NCBI GenBank assembly: GCA_023257195.1
Contig: JALRCU010000009.1
Location: 80,440-144,439, forward strand
Length of the DNA: 64,000 nucleotides
Direction of reading: 5' to 3'
Source: Holophagaceae bacterium
GTDB lineage: Bacteria; Acidobacteriota; Holophagae; Holophagales; Holophagaceae
Both the position numbers and the translations under genes were made by a program. Below the pieces are notes generated by a model. The model was not told the origin of the DNA, did no database searches, and saw nothing but the letters and a program-made list of their open reading frames with translations. Numbering within the stretch: position 1 is the stretch's first letter; each line of letters opens with the position of its first letter. Shown here piece after piece: positions 8,821 to 18,237 of the stretch.

Positions 8821-10044
8821 ATGCGATTAACTCGGCGAAAAATAAATTCAACTGTACCTCAAGAAAAATGGTCAGGAGAGGTTCTTCGTCTTGCATGGGG
8901 AGGAAAGGGAATTGCTTCTCACCAAGACGGTCGATTACTAATTTTAACTTCTCCCCTAGCCCTATTTCCAGGTGAAATAGTCGAGGCGCAGGTGACATGG
9001 AAAAAGAAACATGGCGAGGGTCTCGTTACTCGGTGGCTCTCGCCTAGCACCAAGAGAGTTCCTAGCCAATGCGAATTTGGGGAACTTTGCGGTGGATGTG
9101 ATTTATGGGAATCGGATTCATACGGTTCTGAATTGAAGAAACTGATGATTCAGGATTTATTTCAGCGTCAATTGAATTGCCAGGATTTCAAATGGATGCC
9201 GGCTCCGGTCCAGACTAAGCGACATCGAATACAACTACATTGGGACGGTATGAAACTTGGTTTTTTTGAACGAAAAAGCCATCGAATTATAGAAATCCGT
9301 GAGTGTCCAACCGCTCATCCCTCTTTGTCTCAGGCAATTAATTACCTGAGAGACAGCCTTGTCAATCAAAGAGTTCCTTCTCACCCTCAACGTTGGGAAT
9401 TGGGCACAGGTACCCCTTCAATAGGCGTCATTGCAACGACAGAATCGGGTATCCATTTCTCATTAAATGATGGTCAATTTATACAGGGTGATTACGTCCT
9501 TAGAGAACAATTGGGTGATCTCATTCTCAATCATCGGCCGGGAAGTTTTTTTCAGGCTTGTCCCGAGTGGGCCTTTGAGTCTTTTTCTTCTATTCTTCAA
9601 GATTGGCCACTTTCCGGTGATCGTCTTTTTGATCTCTATGGGGGAGTTGGTCTTTTCAGTGCCATCCTTCGTAGGCACTTTAAATATTTTTATCTGATAG
9701 AGTCCTCAGCTGAATCGGTTGAATATGCCAAAAAAAATTTTGATCGACTTCAAATCAATGGAATATGCATTCAGGGCGATGTCGCCAAAGTGGATTTGGC
9801 CTCCCTTTGTTCTTCCCGAGATACGGTTCTCATCGACCCTCCTCGGGTTGGATGCTCTGTAAACCTTCTCGAACAGGTAAATTCCTGCAGAGTTAAAACG
9901 GTTGTGATGATAGGTTGTGATGGTGCCACATGGGCTCGCGATATAAAACGGCTCTCAAACTATCAAATCGAATCCCTTGCTGCTATAGATCTCTTCCCAA
10001 ACACCCATCATGCAGAGTGTTTGGCCTTACTAAGGCGAATCTAA
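8821..10044 (+). CDS. RlmD/TrmA-family RNA (uracil-5-)-methyltransferase
   Basis: SAM-dependent enzyme that makes 5-methyluridine in rRNA or tRNA. An N-terminal TRAM-like domain (residues ~15-75) is followed by a 4Fe-4S cysteine cluster region (CEFGELCGGCDLW), and then the Rossmann methyltransferase domain: FFQACPEWAFE, DLYGGVGLFS, the LIDPPRVG motif, and the nucleophile Cys in MIGCDGATWARD. The last differs from the usual SCNPATLARD in the two residues after Cys, but the Cys itself is present. The sequence does not say whether it modifies 23S rRNA or tRNA. Its 3' end overlaps the convergent ogt gene by four bases. Confidence 0.85.
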   Translation: MRLTRRKINSTVPQEKWSGEVLRLAWGGKGIASHQDGRLLILTSPLALFPGEIVEAQVTWKKKHGEGLVTRWLSPSTKRVPSQCEFGELCGGCDLWESDSYGSELKKLMIQDLFQRQLNCQDFKWMPAPVQTKRHRIQLHWDGMKLGFFERKSHRIIEIRECPTAHPSLSQAINYLRDSLVNQRVPSHPQRWELGTGTPSIGVIATTESGIHFSLNDGQFIQGDYVLREQLGDLILNHRPGSFFQACPEWAFESFSSILQDWPLSGDRLFDLYGGVGLFSAILRRHFKYFYLIESSAESVEYAKKNFDRLQINGICIQGDVAKVDLASLCSSRDTVLIDPPRVGCSVNLLEQVNSCRVKTVVMIGCDGATWARDIKRLSNYQIESLAAIDLFPNTHHAECLALLRRI

Positions 10045-10574
10045 TCAATCCCAGGAAGAGGTTGGGTAAGCACTTCTTGAGATTTGGGAATAGAGCCTTC
10101 AAGTTGTAGGAGTTTAGTTTTTTTATCTAGGCCGTATCGATATCCCACTAAGGTACGATCTGAGCCAATGACGCGATGACAAGGAATGAGAATCATAATG
10201 GGGTTGGCAGCTGAGGCCGCTCCAACAGCTCGGCTCCCCAAGGGGTCCCCTGCTGCCTCAGCCAAAGTCTTATAGCTCATGGTAAAACCATACTTGATCT
10301 CTCTTATCAGAGACCAGATTTTTTGCTGATACGCACTTCCTTTTGGTTGAACTGGTAAATTGAATTGTCTCAGTCGACCATGAAAGTAATCAAATAATTG
10401 ACGACCTAAGTAGAGTCGAGTTGTTGCTACCTCTTTAGGGGGGCGTTCTAGACAAGCGGCATAATTTATCTCTCCGAAACCTAACTCGCAGATAAATCCG
10501 CTTTCCTCGATAAGACCAGTCATAACCCCAAGTGGGGTATCCATTTGAACTGTCCACAATTTGGGGGATTCCAT
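10041..10574 (-). CDS. ogt: Methylated-DNA--protein-cysteine methyltransferase
   Basis: Suicide enzyme that removes alkyl groups from O6-alkylguanine in DNA. The 177-aa protein has the active-site IPCHRVIG motif with its acceptor Cys, preceded by an AVGAASAANPIMI segment where the family usually has RAVG.A...NP, and a C-terminal YRYGLDKKTKLLQLEG. The N-terminal part is the short ribonuclease-like domain. It is transcribed away from mqnA across a ~49-base gap. Confidence 0.94.
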   Translation of the reverse strand: MESPKLWTVQMDTPLGVMTGLIEESGFICELGFGEINYAACLERPPKEVATTRLYLGRQLFDYFHGRLRQFNLPVQPKGSAYQQKIWSLIREIKYGFTMSYKTLAEAAGDPLGSRAVGAASAANPIMILIPCHRVIGSDRTLVGYRYGLDKKTKLLQLEGSIPKSQEVLTQPLPGID

Positions 10575-10623
10575 TCTCTTAGAATGGCAGAACTATAAAA
10601 CAAGGGGTCGCTAGACTAATAGA

Positions 10624-11436
10624 ATGCCTAGCGAATTATTAAGACTCTCCATTATCAACTATCTCAACGCAGAGCCCTTGAACTATGGGTTTAAGAGGGG
10701 GCTTCATTATCAGAATTTTCATTTAAAGTTTCAGAAGCCCTCCGAAAGTTGTGATTCGCTCAAGTCAGGGGAAGTGGATGCAGGTCTAATTAGCTCAATA
10801 GAATATTTGAGAATTCCAGATCTTAAGATTATCCCGAATCTTTGTATCGGATCTCAAGATTCAGCACGAAGCGTTTTGATATTTAGCAAGGTTCCCTTTG
10901 GTGAAATTAAAAAACTTGCTCTTGATATTTCTTCTAGAACCTCCGTTATCTTAGCTCAGATTTTGTTGAAAGAGAAATTTGGGTGTGATCGTTTCGAAAC
11001 AAACTACTTACTTCCTGATCTTAACTTTATGCTTAAGGATCACGACGCAGCGTTGATGATTGGAGATCAAGCGATGAGATCCGATCCCCAAAGTCTCTCG
11101 GTACTCGACCTCTCCCATGAGTGGAAAATGCACACTTCACTACCGTTTGTATTTGCCTTTTGGGCTATTCAACCAAAAGCTCCTCGCGTGTTAGATGGTA
11201 AACCCCTTCAATGGTTCTTCGAAGAAAGTTTTAGACTTGGAACTGAAAATTTATCCACAATTATCGAAGAGGCTAAAATCCCCTCCAGGTGGTCGGAAAC
11301 CCAATTAAGGACCTATTTTACAGAAAATATCTCGTACCGTTTAGGGCCTCAAGAGCAAGATTCCTTAGACCTTTTTTATAGAAAGGCCTTCAGGCATGGA
11401 TTTGTCCCCCAAGTTCGCGAACTCTCATTCCTCTAA
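10624..11436 (+). CDS. mqnA: Chorismate dehydratase MqnA (futalosine menaquinone pathway)
   Basis: Converts chorismate to 3-[(1-carboxyvinyl)oxy]benzoate, the entry step of the futalosine route to menaquinone. At 270 aa it has the periplasmic-binding-protein-like fold. Visible family features are the N-terminal ISIINYLNAEPLNYGF-like stretch, SGEVDAGLISSIEYLRI, CIGSQDSARSVLIFS, and the AALMIGDQAM segment. MqnD is the closest alternative, but the SIEYLR and SARSV stretches fit MqnA better. No other mqn gene lies in the window. It is followed 22 bases later by pepQ, for which no clear ribosome-binding site is seen. Confidence 0.85.
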   Translation: MPSELLRLSIINYLNAEPLNYGFKRGLHYQNFHLKFQKPSESCDSLKSGEVDAGLISSIEYLRIPDLKIIPNLCIGSQDSARSVLIFSKVPFGEIKKLALDISSRTSVILAQILLKEKFGCDRFETNYLLPDLNFMLKDHDAALMIGDQAMRSDPQSLSVLDLSHEWKMHTSLPFVFAFWAIQPKAPRVLDGKPLQWFFEESFRLGTENLSTIIEEAKIPSRWSETQLRTYFTENISYRLGPQEQDSLDLFYRKAFRHGFVPQVRELSFL

Positions 11437-11458
11437 TTTCTATTAGAATCATAATTCT

Positions 11459-12772
11459 ATGGCTGACTTAAATGCTTTGTTTAGGGAGCATATTCAAATT
11501 AGAGAATCCTCTGCCTCAGAGGTTCTATCTAAGACGGGATATGACTGCCTAGTTATTTCTAGTGGACGGCCTTTTACCTACTTTGCCGACGATAACGATG
11601 CGCCTTTTCATACTGTGCCTCACTTCAATCATTGGTGTCCCCTAGGAGGTGCTCATCATTTTTTGATTATCAGACCCGGCAGAAAAGTTTCTCTTTACCG
11701 CTATTCACCTGAAGATTTCTGGTATGAGCAAAAACCCCTTGGAGATCCCTTTTGGACACCTTTTTTTGATATTAAGGAGTTTTCAAACCTCGAGACCCTT
11801 AAAGAATCCCTCAAGGACTTTGGTAAGGTAGCTTACATAGGTAATGAATTGGATTTTCTAAGCGATAAAGATTGGGCTATGAATCCGGAACCTATAACAA
11901 AGCATCTTGATTGGACTCGTAGTTTCAAATCAAACTATGAAATTCACTGCATTTTGGAAGCTGAAAAACTTGGAGCAAGTGGTCATCGTGCTTCCCGGGA
12001 GGCTTTTTTATCGGGTGCAAGTGAACTAGAAATCCATCATGCTTTTGTCAGGGCAGTTGGATGCACGGATGACGATTTACCCTATACCACCATTGTTGCC
12101 CTCAATGAAAAAGGGGCGACTCTTCACTACCACGGAAAACGTGCTGAAATTCATAAGGGTTCTGTCCTCCTCCTAGATGCAGGGGCTAAATGGAATGGGT
12201 ATGCATCAGATATTACGCGTACCCATGTTTCACCCTCCTGCCACGAGCGTTTTCAATCCCTTTTGAAGGGCATGGAAAAAATTCAACAAGATCTTTGTCA
12301 GTCTTTGAAACCAGGAATGCATTATGCAGATTTTCATCACGATGCTCATGTGCGCATAGGCCAATTATTAGTTGAGCAAAATTTACTTAACTGTTCCATG
12401 GATGAAGCACACACCAAAGGCTACACGATGCCATTCTTCCCACACGGTTTAGGACATCACCTCGGACTCCAAGTTCACGATGTAGCTGGAAAACAATTAA
12501 CACCTCAGGGAGATGCAGCTCCCCAGCCTTCTGCTCACCCTTATCTTCGAACGACCCGCAAGATCGAGGAGGGTCATGTTTTCACGGTAGAGCCAGGCCT
12601 CTATTTCATACCCATGCTGCTTCGTAAATACCGAGATAACGGTGGTGCAAATATTTTTAACTGGAAATTAATTGATGAACTCACTCCCTTGGGTGGGATC
12701 CGCATTGAGGATAATGTCCTTATTACTAAGTCAGGTCATCGTAATTTAACTCGAGAGCACTTGCCCAACTGA
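11459..12772 (+). CDS. pepQ: Xaa-Pro dipeptidase PepQ
   Basis: Cytoplasmic dimetal enzyme that splits dipeptides with C-terminal proline. The 437 aa match the usual PepQ length (~440). An N-terminal creatinase-like domain (GRPFTYFADDNDAPFHTVPHF) precedes the pita-bread catalytic domain, whose metal ligands are visible in LLDAGAKWNGYASDITRT (two Asp), FPHGLGHHLGLQVHDV (His), VEPGLYF (Glu) and GGIRIEDN (Glu). It is followed by a DPP IV and a peptide transporter in the same direction, forming a proline-rich peptide use group. Confidence 0.94.
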   Translation: MADLNALFREHIQIRESSASEVLSKTGYDCLVISSGRPFTYFADDNDAPFHTVPHFNHWCPLGGAHHFLIIRPGRKVSLYRYSPEDFWYEQKPLGDPFWTPFFDIKEFSNLETLKESLKDFGKVAYIGNELDFLSDKDWAMNPEPITKHLDWTRSFKSNYEIHCILEAEKLGASGHRASREAFLSGASELEIHHAFVRAVGCTDDDLPYTTIVALNEKGATLHYHGKRAEIHKGSVLLLDAGAKWNGYASDITRTHVSPSCHERFQSLLKGMEKIQQDLCQSLKPGMHYADFHHDAHVRIGQLLVEQNLLNCSMDEAHTKGYTMPFFPHGLGHHLGLQVHDVAGKQLTPQGDAAPQPSAHPYLRTTRKIEEGHVFTVEPGLYFIPMLLRKYRDNGGANIFNWKLIDELTPLGGIRIEDNVLITKSGHRNLTREHLPN

Positions 12773-12794
12773 AATTAAAGAGAGGTTTGCGTCG

Positions 12795-15002
12795 ATGTGT
12801 TTTCATTGGCTTAAATTCAAAAACTTAAACATTGTTTCTTTAGTTTTAATTCAAAGTATCCCTCTTTTTGCCCAGGTAGCCTCTAGAGAAACAGGGGCGA
12901 TTACCCTGAATGGACTTACGCATCCTATTGAGAAAAAAACTTATGTCACGACTCCCGTTGTTAGATTGGAATGGATGGAGGATGGATCGCTCATTCAAAC
13001 CGAAATGGATAAAAGAGGAGTGACTCTTTTAAAAGTAAACCCATCCAGTTGGGTAAAAACCCCACTATTTTCCTCAGATCTCCTCATTGAATCTCTAACT
13101 AAAGCAGGGGCTCCTGAAGTATCGGCTAAGAGGTCATTAGCCCGAGCTCAATTTACCTGGAATCAGTCCCGTAATGGCTTTTTGGTCACCATCGATGAAA
13201 ATATTTTTTTGGTTGATCTCGTTTCGTTAAAAGCCAAACAACTTACCTTTAGTTCGGGTTCCAAAGATGAACCCTCCTTCAGTCCCTCGGGAAAGCATAT
13301 TGCTTTTTTGAAAGGCAATGATTTATTTATCTCCTCCATTGAAACTCCTCGTGAAATTGGCCTTACTACCGGTGGATCTGACACGATATTCAATGGACGA
13401 CTGAATTGGGTTTACATGGAGGAACTCTATGGTCGAGGTAATGTCAAGGGGTATTGGTGGAATCCAGATGGGACTTCGATTGCGTACTTGAGTCTCGACG
13501 AAACTCAAGTGCCCATCCATACCCTAACGGATGATCGAGGATTACGTCAGATAAAAAAGGAGACCCGGTACCCGCAAGCAGGAGATCCAAATCCCATCGT
13601 AAAACTAGGGTTAGTCAGCATTGATAAGCCAAAGTTCACACAATGGATTTCTGACCCATATCCCAATCAAGAAATTCTTATTGTTCAAGTTGGTTTCACG
13701 CCTAATGGGGACCTATTAGCAAGTTATCAAAACCGAATACAAACTTGGCTTGACCTGAGATTATTCCCGAAAAATAATGTTGGCCAATCTTTGGTTCTTA
13801 TTCGAGAACAAAGCAAGGCCTGGCAGGAGCGACTCCCCTTACCCGTCTTTCTCTCCGATGGTAGCTTTTTATGGGAATCCGATCGAACTGGCTTCAGGCA
13901 TCTCTATCGCTACACGGCTAAGGGACAACTAATTAACGCAGTGACCCAAGGGGAATGGAACGCTGAGTTTCAGGGGCTACATCCCATGAACGATAGGGTC
14001 TATTTTTCCTCCTCGGAGCGAATCGCTACAGGTCAGGACTCATATTCGATCCGCATAGATGGAACCAACAAAACAAGGCTTACCCAGGAGAGGGGTTTTC
14101 ATCAAACTCGCTGGAATCCCCAATTCACTTTGTTCATTGATCAGTGGAGTCACGCAGAAGCTGCTCCCAAAGTTGCTCTAAGAGACGAAAGGGGAGAGAT
14201 ATTAAGACTAATAGATCAAGGCACTATGACGGATATCAAATGGGGTACTGTGCGTTTTCAACAAGTGCCTACACGAGACGGTTTTTTAATGGAAACCATG
14301 TTGGTTTTACCACCCGATATGATACCGGGAAAAAAATACCCTGTTTTTCAGCATGTCTATGGGGGTCCTAATGCACCGCAAGTCCTGGATCGCTGGAATT
14401 CCTCTATGCTATGGTTTCATTTTCTTGCCCAACAGGGCTACATTGTCTGGGTATGTGATAATCGAAGCGCAACGAACAAAGGTGTACAAAGTGCCCACCC
14501 TATTTACAAGAATATGGGATCTCTTGAGCTACAGGACCAATTAGACGGGCTTCAATGGCTAGGACAACAAGGCTTTGCAGACATGAGTCGTGTCGCCCTT
14601 GAGGGCTGGAGTTATGGGGGGTACCTTACCGCATTTGCACTTACTCATTCCAGTGCGTGGAAACTTGGTATCGTGGGGGCCCCTGTTACCGATTGGCGTT
14701 ACTACGATTCCATATATACCGAACGGTATATGGATCTACCACAGAATAACCCCAAAGGATACGAAGCTTCATCGGTTATCCAATCGGCATCTAATTTACA
14801 GGGAAAAATCTTAATTCTCCATGGAACGATGGATGATAATGTCCATCCCATTAACAGCATTTCATTGATTAACAAACTCCAAGAAGCCAATAAGCCCTAC
14901 GATTTCCAGATTTTTCCTGGATCAGATCATGGAGTGCGCTTTCCTAGTCAAATCCATTCTAGACAAATGAAAATTTGGTCATTCATACAATCTAATCTTT
15001 AA
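12795..15002 (+). CDS. Dipeptidyl-peptidase IV (S9B serine peptidase)
   Basis: Removes X-Pro or X-Ala dipeptides from peptide N-termini, probably in the periplasm. A signal peptide covers roughly residues 1-30 (ending near IPLFAQ). A beta-propeller domain (~residues 60-480) includes the DPP IV signature with the two consecutive Glu that hold the substrate amine (NWVYMEELYGRG). The alpha/beta-hydrolase domain has Ser606 in GWSYGGY, Asp680 in HGTMDDNV and His712 in GSDHG. Length 735 aa is normal. A GAGAGG ribosome site precedes the ATG. Products would be taken up by the POT transporter encoded nine bases downstream and split by PepQ. Confidence 0.95.
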   Translation: MCFHWLKFKNLNIVSLVLIQSIPLFAQVASRETGAITLNGLTHPIEKKTYVTTPVVRLEWMEDGSLIQTEMDKRGVTLLKVNPSSWVKTPLFSSDLLIESLTKAGAPEVSAKRSLARAQFTWNQSRNGFLVTIDENIFLVDLVSLKAKQLTFSSGSKDEPSFSPSGKHIAFLKGNDLFISSIETPREIGLTTGGSDTIFNGRLNWVYMEELYGRGNVKGYWWNPDGTSIAYLSLDETQVPIHTLTDDRGLRQIKKETRYPQAGDPNPIVKLGLVSIDKPKFTQWISDPYPNQEILIVQVGFTPNGDLLASYQNRIQTWLDLRLFPKNNVGQSLVLIREQSKAWQERLPLPVFLSDGSFLWESDRTGFRHLYRYTAKGQLINAVTQGEWNAEFQGLHPMNDRVYFSSSERIATGQDSYSIRIDGTNKTRLTQERGFHQTRWNPQFTLFIDQWSHAEAAPKVALRDERGEILRLIDQGTMTDIKWGTVRFQQVPTRDGFLMETMLVLPPDMIPGKKYPVFQHVYGGPNAPQVLDRWNSSMLWFHFLAQQGYIVWVCDNRSATNKGVQSAHPIYKNMGSLELQDQLDGLQWLGQQGFADMSRVALEGWSYGGYLTAFALTHSSAWKLGIVGAPVTDWRYYDSIYTERYMDLPQNNPKGYEASSVIQSASNLQGKILILHGTMDDNVHPINSISLINKLQEANKPYDFQIFPGSDHGVRFPSQIHSRQMKIWSFIQSNL

Positions 15003-15011
15003 GGAAACTAT

Positions 15012-16382
15012 ATGGTCTCACTTCAATCTTTCTCAGATAGCTCCGGCATTGCAGGACATCCGAAGGGATTGATGGTTCTCTTCTTTACGGAGATGTGGGA
15101 AAGATTCAGTTATTACGGCATGAGGGCTCTACTAATGCTCTACATGATTGCTCCCCTGGAATTAGGAGGGCTGGGATTTGGTAAAGGATATGCAGGGCTT
15201 GTCTATGGCATTTATACCTTTTCTGTTTATGCATTTTCTATCCCCGGCGGCTGGATTGCCGATCGATATACCGGCTATCGAAAGGCAGTCATGGTTGGGG
15301 GTCTTTTGATTGCTCTAGGACAAGGCTGTCTGGCCTTAGGAAATGAATCTCTTTTTTATGTTGGACTTCTTGGTCTTGTCCTCGGTACTTCATTCCTGAA
15401 GACAAACTGCTCAACGATGGTTGGGCAACTCTATGCAGATAATGATCCTAGGCGAGATGCAGGATTTAGTATTTATTACATGGGTATTAACTTAGGGGCG
15501 CTTATCGCACCTTTGATCTGTGGATATTTTGCCCAAGATCCCCGATTTCTATCTTTCCTTGATTCTATTGGCCTATCCTCAAGGAGCGGATGGGCATGGG
15601 GGTTTGGTGGAGCTGGAGCCGCAATGCTCTTAGGCGTCCTTCAGTTCTATGTCCAACAGGATAAATTGGGATCTGTCGGCCTAAAGACAGGCATTCATCT
15701 CGACCAAAAAGAAGGCAAAGATCTTCCTGCCCTGACGGGTGATGAAAAATCGCGTATGTGGGTTGTGGGCATTCTTATGTTTTTCATTATGACTTTCTTT
15801 TTTCTATTTGAACAAGCTGGGACCACCTTGAATTTATTTGCCCTGGAAAATACCCAGAATCAATATTTCGGTATTTCATTCCCAAGCAGTTGGTTCCAGA
15901 GTGTTAATTCAATTTGGCTCCTAATGCTAGCTCCATTATTTAGTTGGCTTTGGATACGATTGGGATCAAAAGAACCTAGCAGTCCAATAAAGTTTGCTTG
16001 GGGGCTATTATTTGTTGGCTTTGGAATGCTTCTACTAGTTTTACCGAGTCAGTCTATTGCTCTACAGCCCGGTCTTAAAGTTTCTCCGAATTGGTTAATA
16101 TTTACCTACATGTTTCATACTATTGGCGAATTGTGTCTCTCACCCGTTGGGCTATCGACGACAACAAAGTTGGCCCCTGCCCGCTATTCGGGCATCATGA
16201 TGGGTCTCTTTTTCTTTGCGATCGGAGCCGGTAATCTTCTAGCTGGTCTGGTTGTTCCCTTCAGTGAGAAACTTGCTCCCACAACCTTATTTTTTGGTCT
16301 ATTTTTAGTTACCATAGCAATGGCTATAGTTCTTGTTATTCTCACTCCACGAATCAAAAAGATGATGGCAGGTGTTCGCTAA
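15012..16382 (+). CDS. Proton-dependent oligopeptide transporter (POT/PTR2 family)
   Basis: Inner-membrane symporter that imports di- and tripeptides with protons. Family marks are visible: FFTEMWERFSYYGMRALL (the ExxER motif), the GGWIADRYTGYRKAVMVGG loop and the YYMGINLGALIAP signature, with about 12-14 membrane segments over 456 aa. It starts nine bases after the DPP IV stop behind an AAGGA site, so the two are probably one transcript. With PepQ and DPP IV it completes a pathway: extracellular peptide trimmed to dipeptide, imported, then hydrolysed. Confidence 0.94.
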   Translation: MVSLQSFSDSSGIAGHPKGLMVLFFTEMWERFSYYGMRALLMLYMIAPLELGGLGFGKGYAGLVYGIYTFSVYAFSIPGGWIADRYTGYRKAVMVGGLLIALGQGCLALGNESLFYVGLLGLVLGTSFLKTNCSTMVGQLYADNDPRRDAGFSIYYMGINLGALIAPLICGYFAQDPRFLSFLDSIGLSSRSGWAWGFGGAGAAMLLGVLQFYVQQDKLGSVGLKTGIHLDQKEGKDLPALTGDEKSRMWVVGILMFFIMTFFFLFEQAGTTLNLFALENTQNQYFGISFPSSWFQSVNSIWLLMLAPLFSWLWIRLGSKEPSSPIKFAWGLLFVGFGMLLLVLPSQSIALQPGLKVSPNWLIFTYMFHTIGELCLSPVGLSTTTKLAPARYSGIMMGLFFFAIGAGNLLAGLVVPFSEKLAPTTLFFGLFLVTIAMAIVLVILTPRIKKMMAGVR

Positions 16383-16424
16383 ATAAAGTAAGTTGATAAA
16401 TTAGATCTGAGGGGACCTGCCGAT

Positions 16425-17537
16425 ATGATTTCCATCGATAAGGCTCTTGAACAACTTTTGTCTTCGATCCAATTAGTATCAGCGATACACCAGGAATTAC
16501 GATCTGATCGAGATGATCCAGCCGTTGACAAAAGCGCCATGGATGGCTATGCAATCAACACCAAGCATACGAAAGGTACTCGAAGAATTATCGGAACCCT
16601 TTATGCGGGAGAGGACCCTTCCATATATTCCTTGAAACAGAATGAATGTTTAAAAATTATGACCGGAGCATGTATTCCTCTCGGTGCTGATGCCGTTGTC
16701 CCCATTGAACAATGCCAAGTTGAGGATGGATCCTTGGTACTAACAAAGGGGGTGATGCCAGGTGACTTCATTCGAAAAAAAGCATCTCACGCAAAAAAAA
16801 ATGACCTCCTATTGCTTCACTCTCACAAAATGAATGCTCCTCGCTTTGCGCTCTATGCTCAAGTAGGGCAAGTGCCTCCCCCTATCTTGTCTCCTAGGAT
16901 TGTCGTCTGTTCAACGGGAGATGAATTGTGCGATCGACCATCTGAGTTTCAGATCAGAGACTCCAATTGGCACTCACTTTCATATCTTCTAGCCCGATTG
17001 GGGCACGAGTGTCAGCAAGGCCCGATTTTGAGAGACAACCCCACCCAGATAACTCACTTTATTAATACCGAACCATTTGACATCCTTATTACAACTGGAG
17101 GCGTGTCAGCAGGGGATAGAGATTACCTTCCCCGTATTTTGAAAGAGATCGGAGCTCGAATTATTTTTCACAAACTTAATCTTAAGCCCGGAATGCCCAT
17201 GCTCGCTGCAATATTCAATAAAAAGATCATTCTTGGACTTCCCGGAAATGCTGTCTCAACCTACGTTACTTCATTGATCTTTCTTCCGCCACTCTTAGCA
17301 ACTCTCAAGGGAATGACTACGACTAGGTATTGGACAGAGGGGGTCCTTCAAAGTGACGTTGATCATAGTGGAAATAAAGAATGGATCATTCCTGCTCTTT
17401 TAACTGACGGGTTTTTGAATCCTCACAAAAGTCGAGATTCATCCGATCTTGTTGCCTTAGCTCAATCTGACGTACTCATAAGAATCAACTCTCCAAAAAA
17501 GAAAGGGGACGTTGTCTACTATCAAAATATTCTTTAA
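16425..17537 (+). CDS. moeA: Molybdopterin molybdenumtransferase MoeA
   Basis: Inserts molybdate into adenylylated molybdopterin to make molybdenum cofactor. The family stretches are present: DKSAMDGYAI, IMTGACIPLGADAVVPIEQ, CSTGDEL, ITTGGVSAGDRDYLP, LKPGMPM and LGLPGNAVSTYV. At 370 aa it is slightly shorter than typical ~400-aa MoeA, mostly in the N-terminal region and the C-terminal domain. No other moa/mob genes or a molybdoenzyme occur nearby. A GAGGGGACC stretch lies just upstream of the ATG. Confidence 0.93.
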   Translation: MISIDKALEQLLSSIQLVSAIHQELRSDRDDPAVDKSAMDGYAINTKHTKGTRRIIGTLYAGEDPSIYSLKQNECLKIMTGACIPLGADAVVPIEQCQVEDGSLVLTKGVMPGDFIRKKASHAKKNDLLLLHSHKMNAPRFALYAQVGQVPPPILSPRIVVCSTGDELCDRPSEFQIRDSNWHSLSYLLARLGHECQQGPILRDNPTQITHFINTEPFDILITTGGVSAGDRDYLPRILKEIGARIIFHKLNLKPGMPMLAAIFNKKIILGLPGNAVSTYVTSLIFLPPLLATLKGMTTTRYWTEGVLQSDVDHSGNKEWIIPALLTDGFLNPHKSRDSSDLVALAQSDVLIRINSPKKKGDVVYYQNIL

Positions 17538-17565
17538 TTTCATACGAGTTAGATATTCTTAAGGA

Positions 17566-18159
17566 ATGTCAATCATCCAAGACCGCGAAGTATGGTTAGA
17601 TCTTAGGCGCCAGGGTATCACTGGTACCGATGTCGCTAAGATTTTGGGTCGATCTAAATGGGGCAAGGCCTTGGATGTTTACAGGGATAAGTTAGGTTTA
17701 AGTGGTCCGCCTCTTATGAATTCCGCTATGCTTCATGGTATTGAAGCGGAGCCACGAATTATAGAGATGTATGCTAAAAAAAATAGCGCAACTGTCGTTC
17801 AAGTGGGGCACTTGATTCATAAAGAGGAATCTTGGATTATCGGTAACCCCGATGGAATCGTAGTCAATGAAAAAAAAGAGTGGATTAAGGGCCTTGAAAT
17901 CAAGACTGGATCGAATAAGCGATATTGGAGCTCTGCCTATGATGCCGAGGTTTTTATACCCGAGGAATACATGTGGCAATGCCGTTGGTATATGGCCCTG
18001 ACCCAGTTGCCCCAATGGGATGTTGCCGTCCTTTTGCGAAATGAAGAGTATCGTCAGTACGAAATTTTTCGAGATTCTGCCCTAGAAAATAAAATGCTTC
18101 AAGAATGTAGATATTTTTGGTTTGAAAATGTCTGCAAAAGAATCGAGCCTCAGACTTGA
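17566..18159 (+). CDS. YqaJ-like (lambda-exonuclease type) nuclease
   Basis: A PD-(D/E)xK nuclease of the YqaJ viral recombinase family, which in phages resects double-strand ends for a partner annealing protein. In 197 aa it shows the N-terminal WLDLRRQGITGTDVAKILG (the family's 'R..gitaSd' region), HGIEAEP, the active-site series IIGNPDGIVV...GLEIKTG with Asp, Glu and Lys, and a QCRWYMALT helix. An AAGGA site precedes the ATG. No annealing protein, terminase or integrase is adjacent. Its stop lies one base from the 3' end of the convergent tRNA-Arg(ACG), a position typical of integrated elements. A phage remnant or a domesticated nuclease are both possible. Confidence 0.8.
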   Translation: MSIIQDREVWLDLRRQGITGTDVAKILGRSKWGKALDVYRDKLGLSGPPLMNSAMLHGIEAEPRIIEMYAKKNSATVVQVGHLIHKEESWIIGNPDGIVVNEKKEWIKGLEIKTGSNKRYWSSAYDAEVFIPEEYMWQCRWYMALTQLPQWDVAVLLRNEEYRQYEIFRDSALENKMLQECRYFWFENVCKRIEPQT

Positions 18160-18160
18160 G

Positions 18161-18237
18161 TGGTGCACCCGGAGAGATTCGAACTCCCGACCTCCAGATT
18201 CGTAGTCTGATGCTCTATCCAGCTGAGCTACGGGTGC
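18161..18237 (-). tRNA. tRNA-Arg (anticodon ACG)
   Basis: Reading the minus strand gives a full 77-nt cloverleaf: a seven-pair acceptor stem (GCACCCG with CGGGTGC), a D-arm with GCTC/GAGC, an anticodon stem TCAGA/TCTGG around loop CTACGAA (anticodon ACG, decoding CGN arginine codons after A-to-I editing), and a T-arm GGGAG-TTCGAAT-CTCTC. Discriminator A and an encoded CCA end the gene at 18161. Confidence 0.97.
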
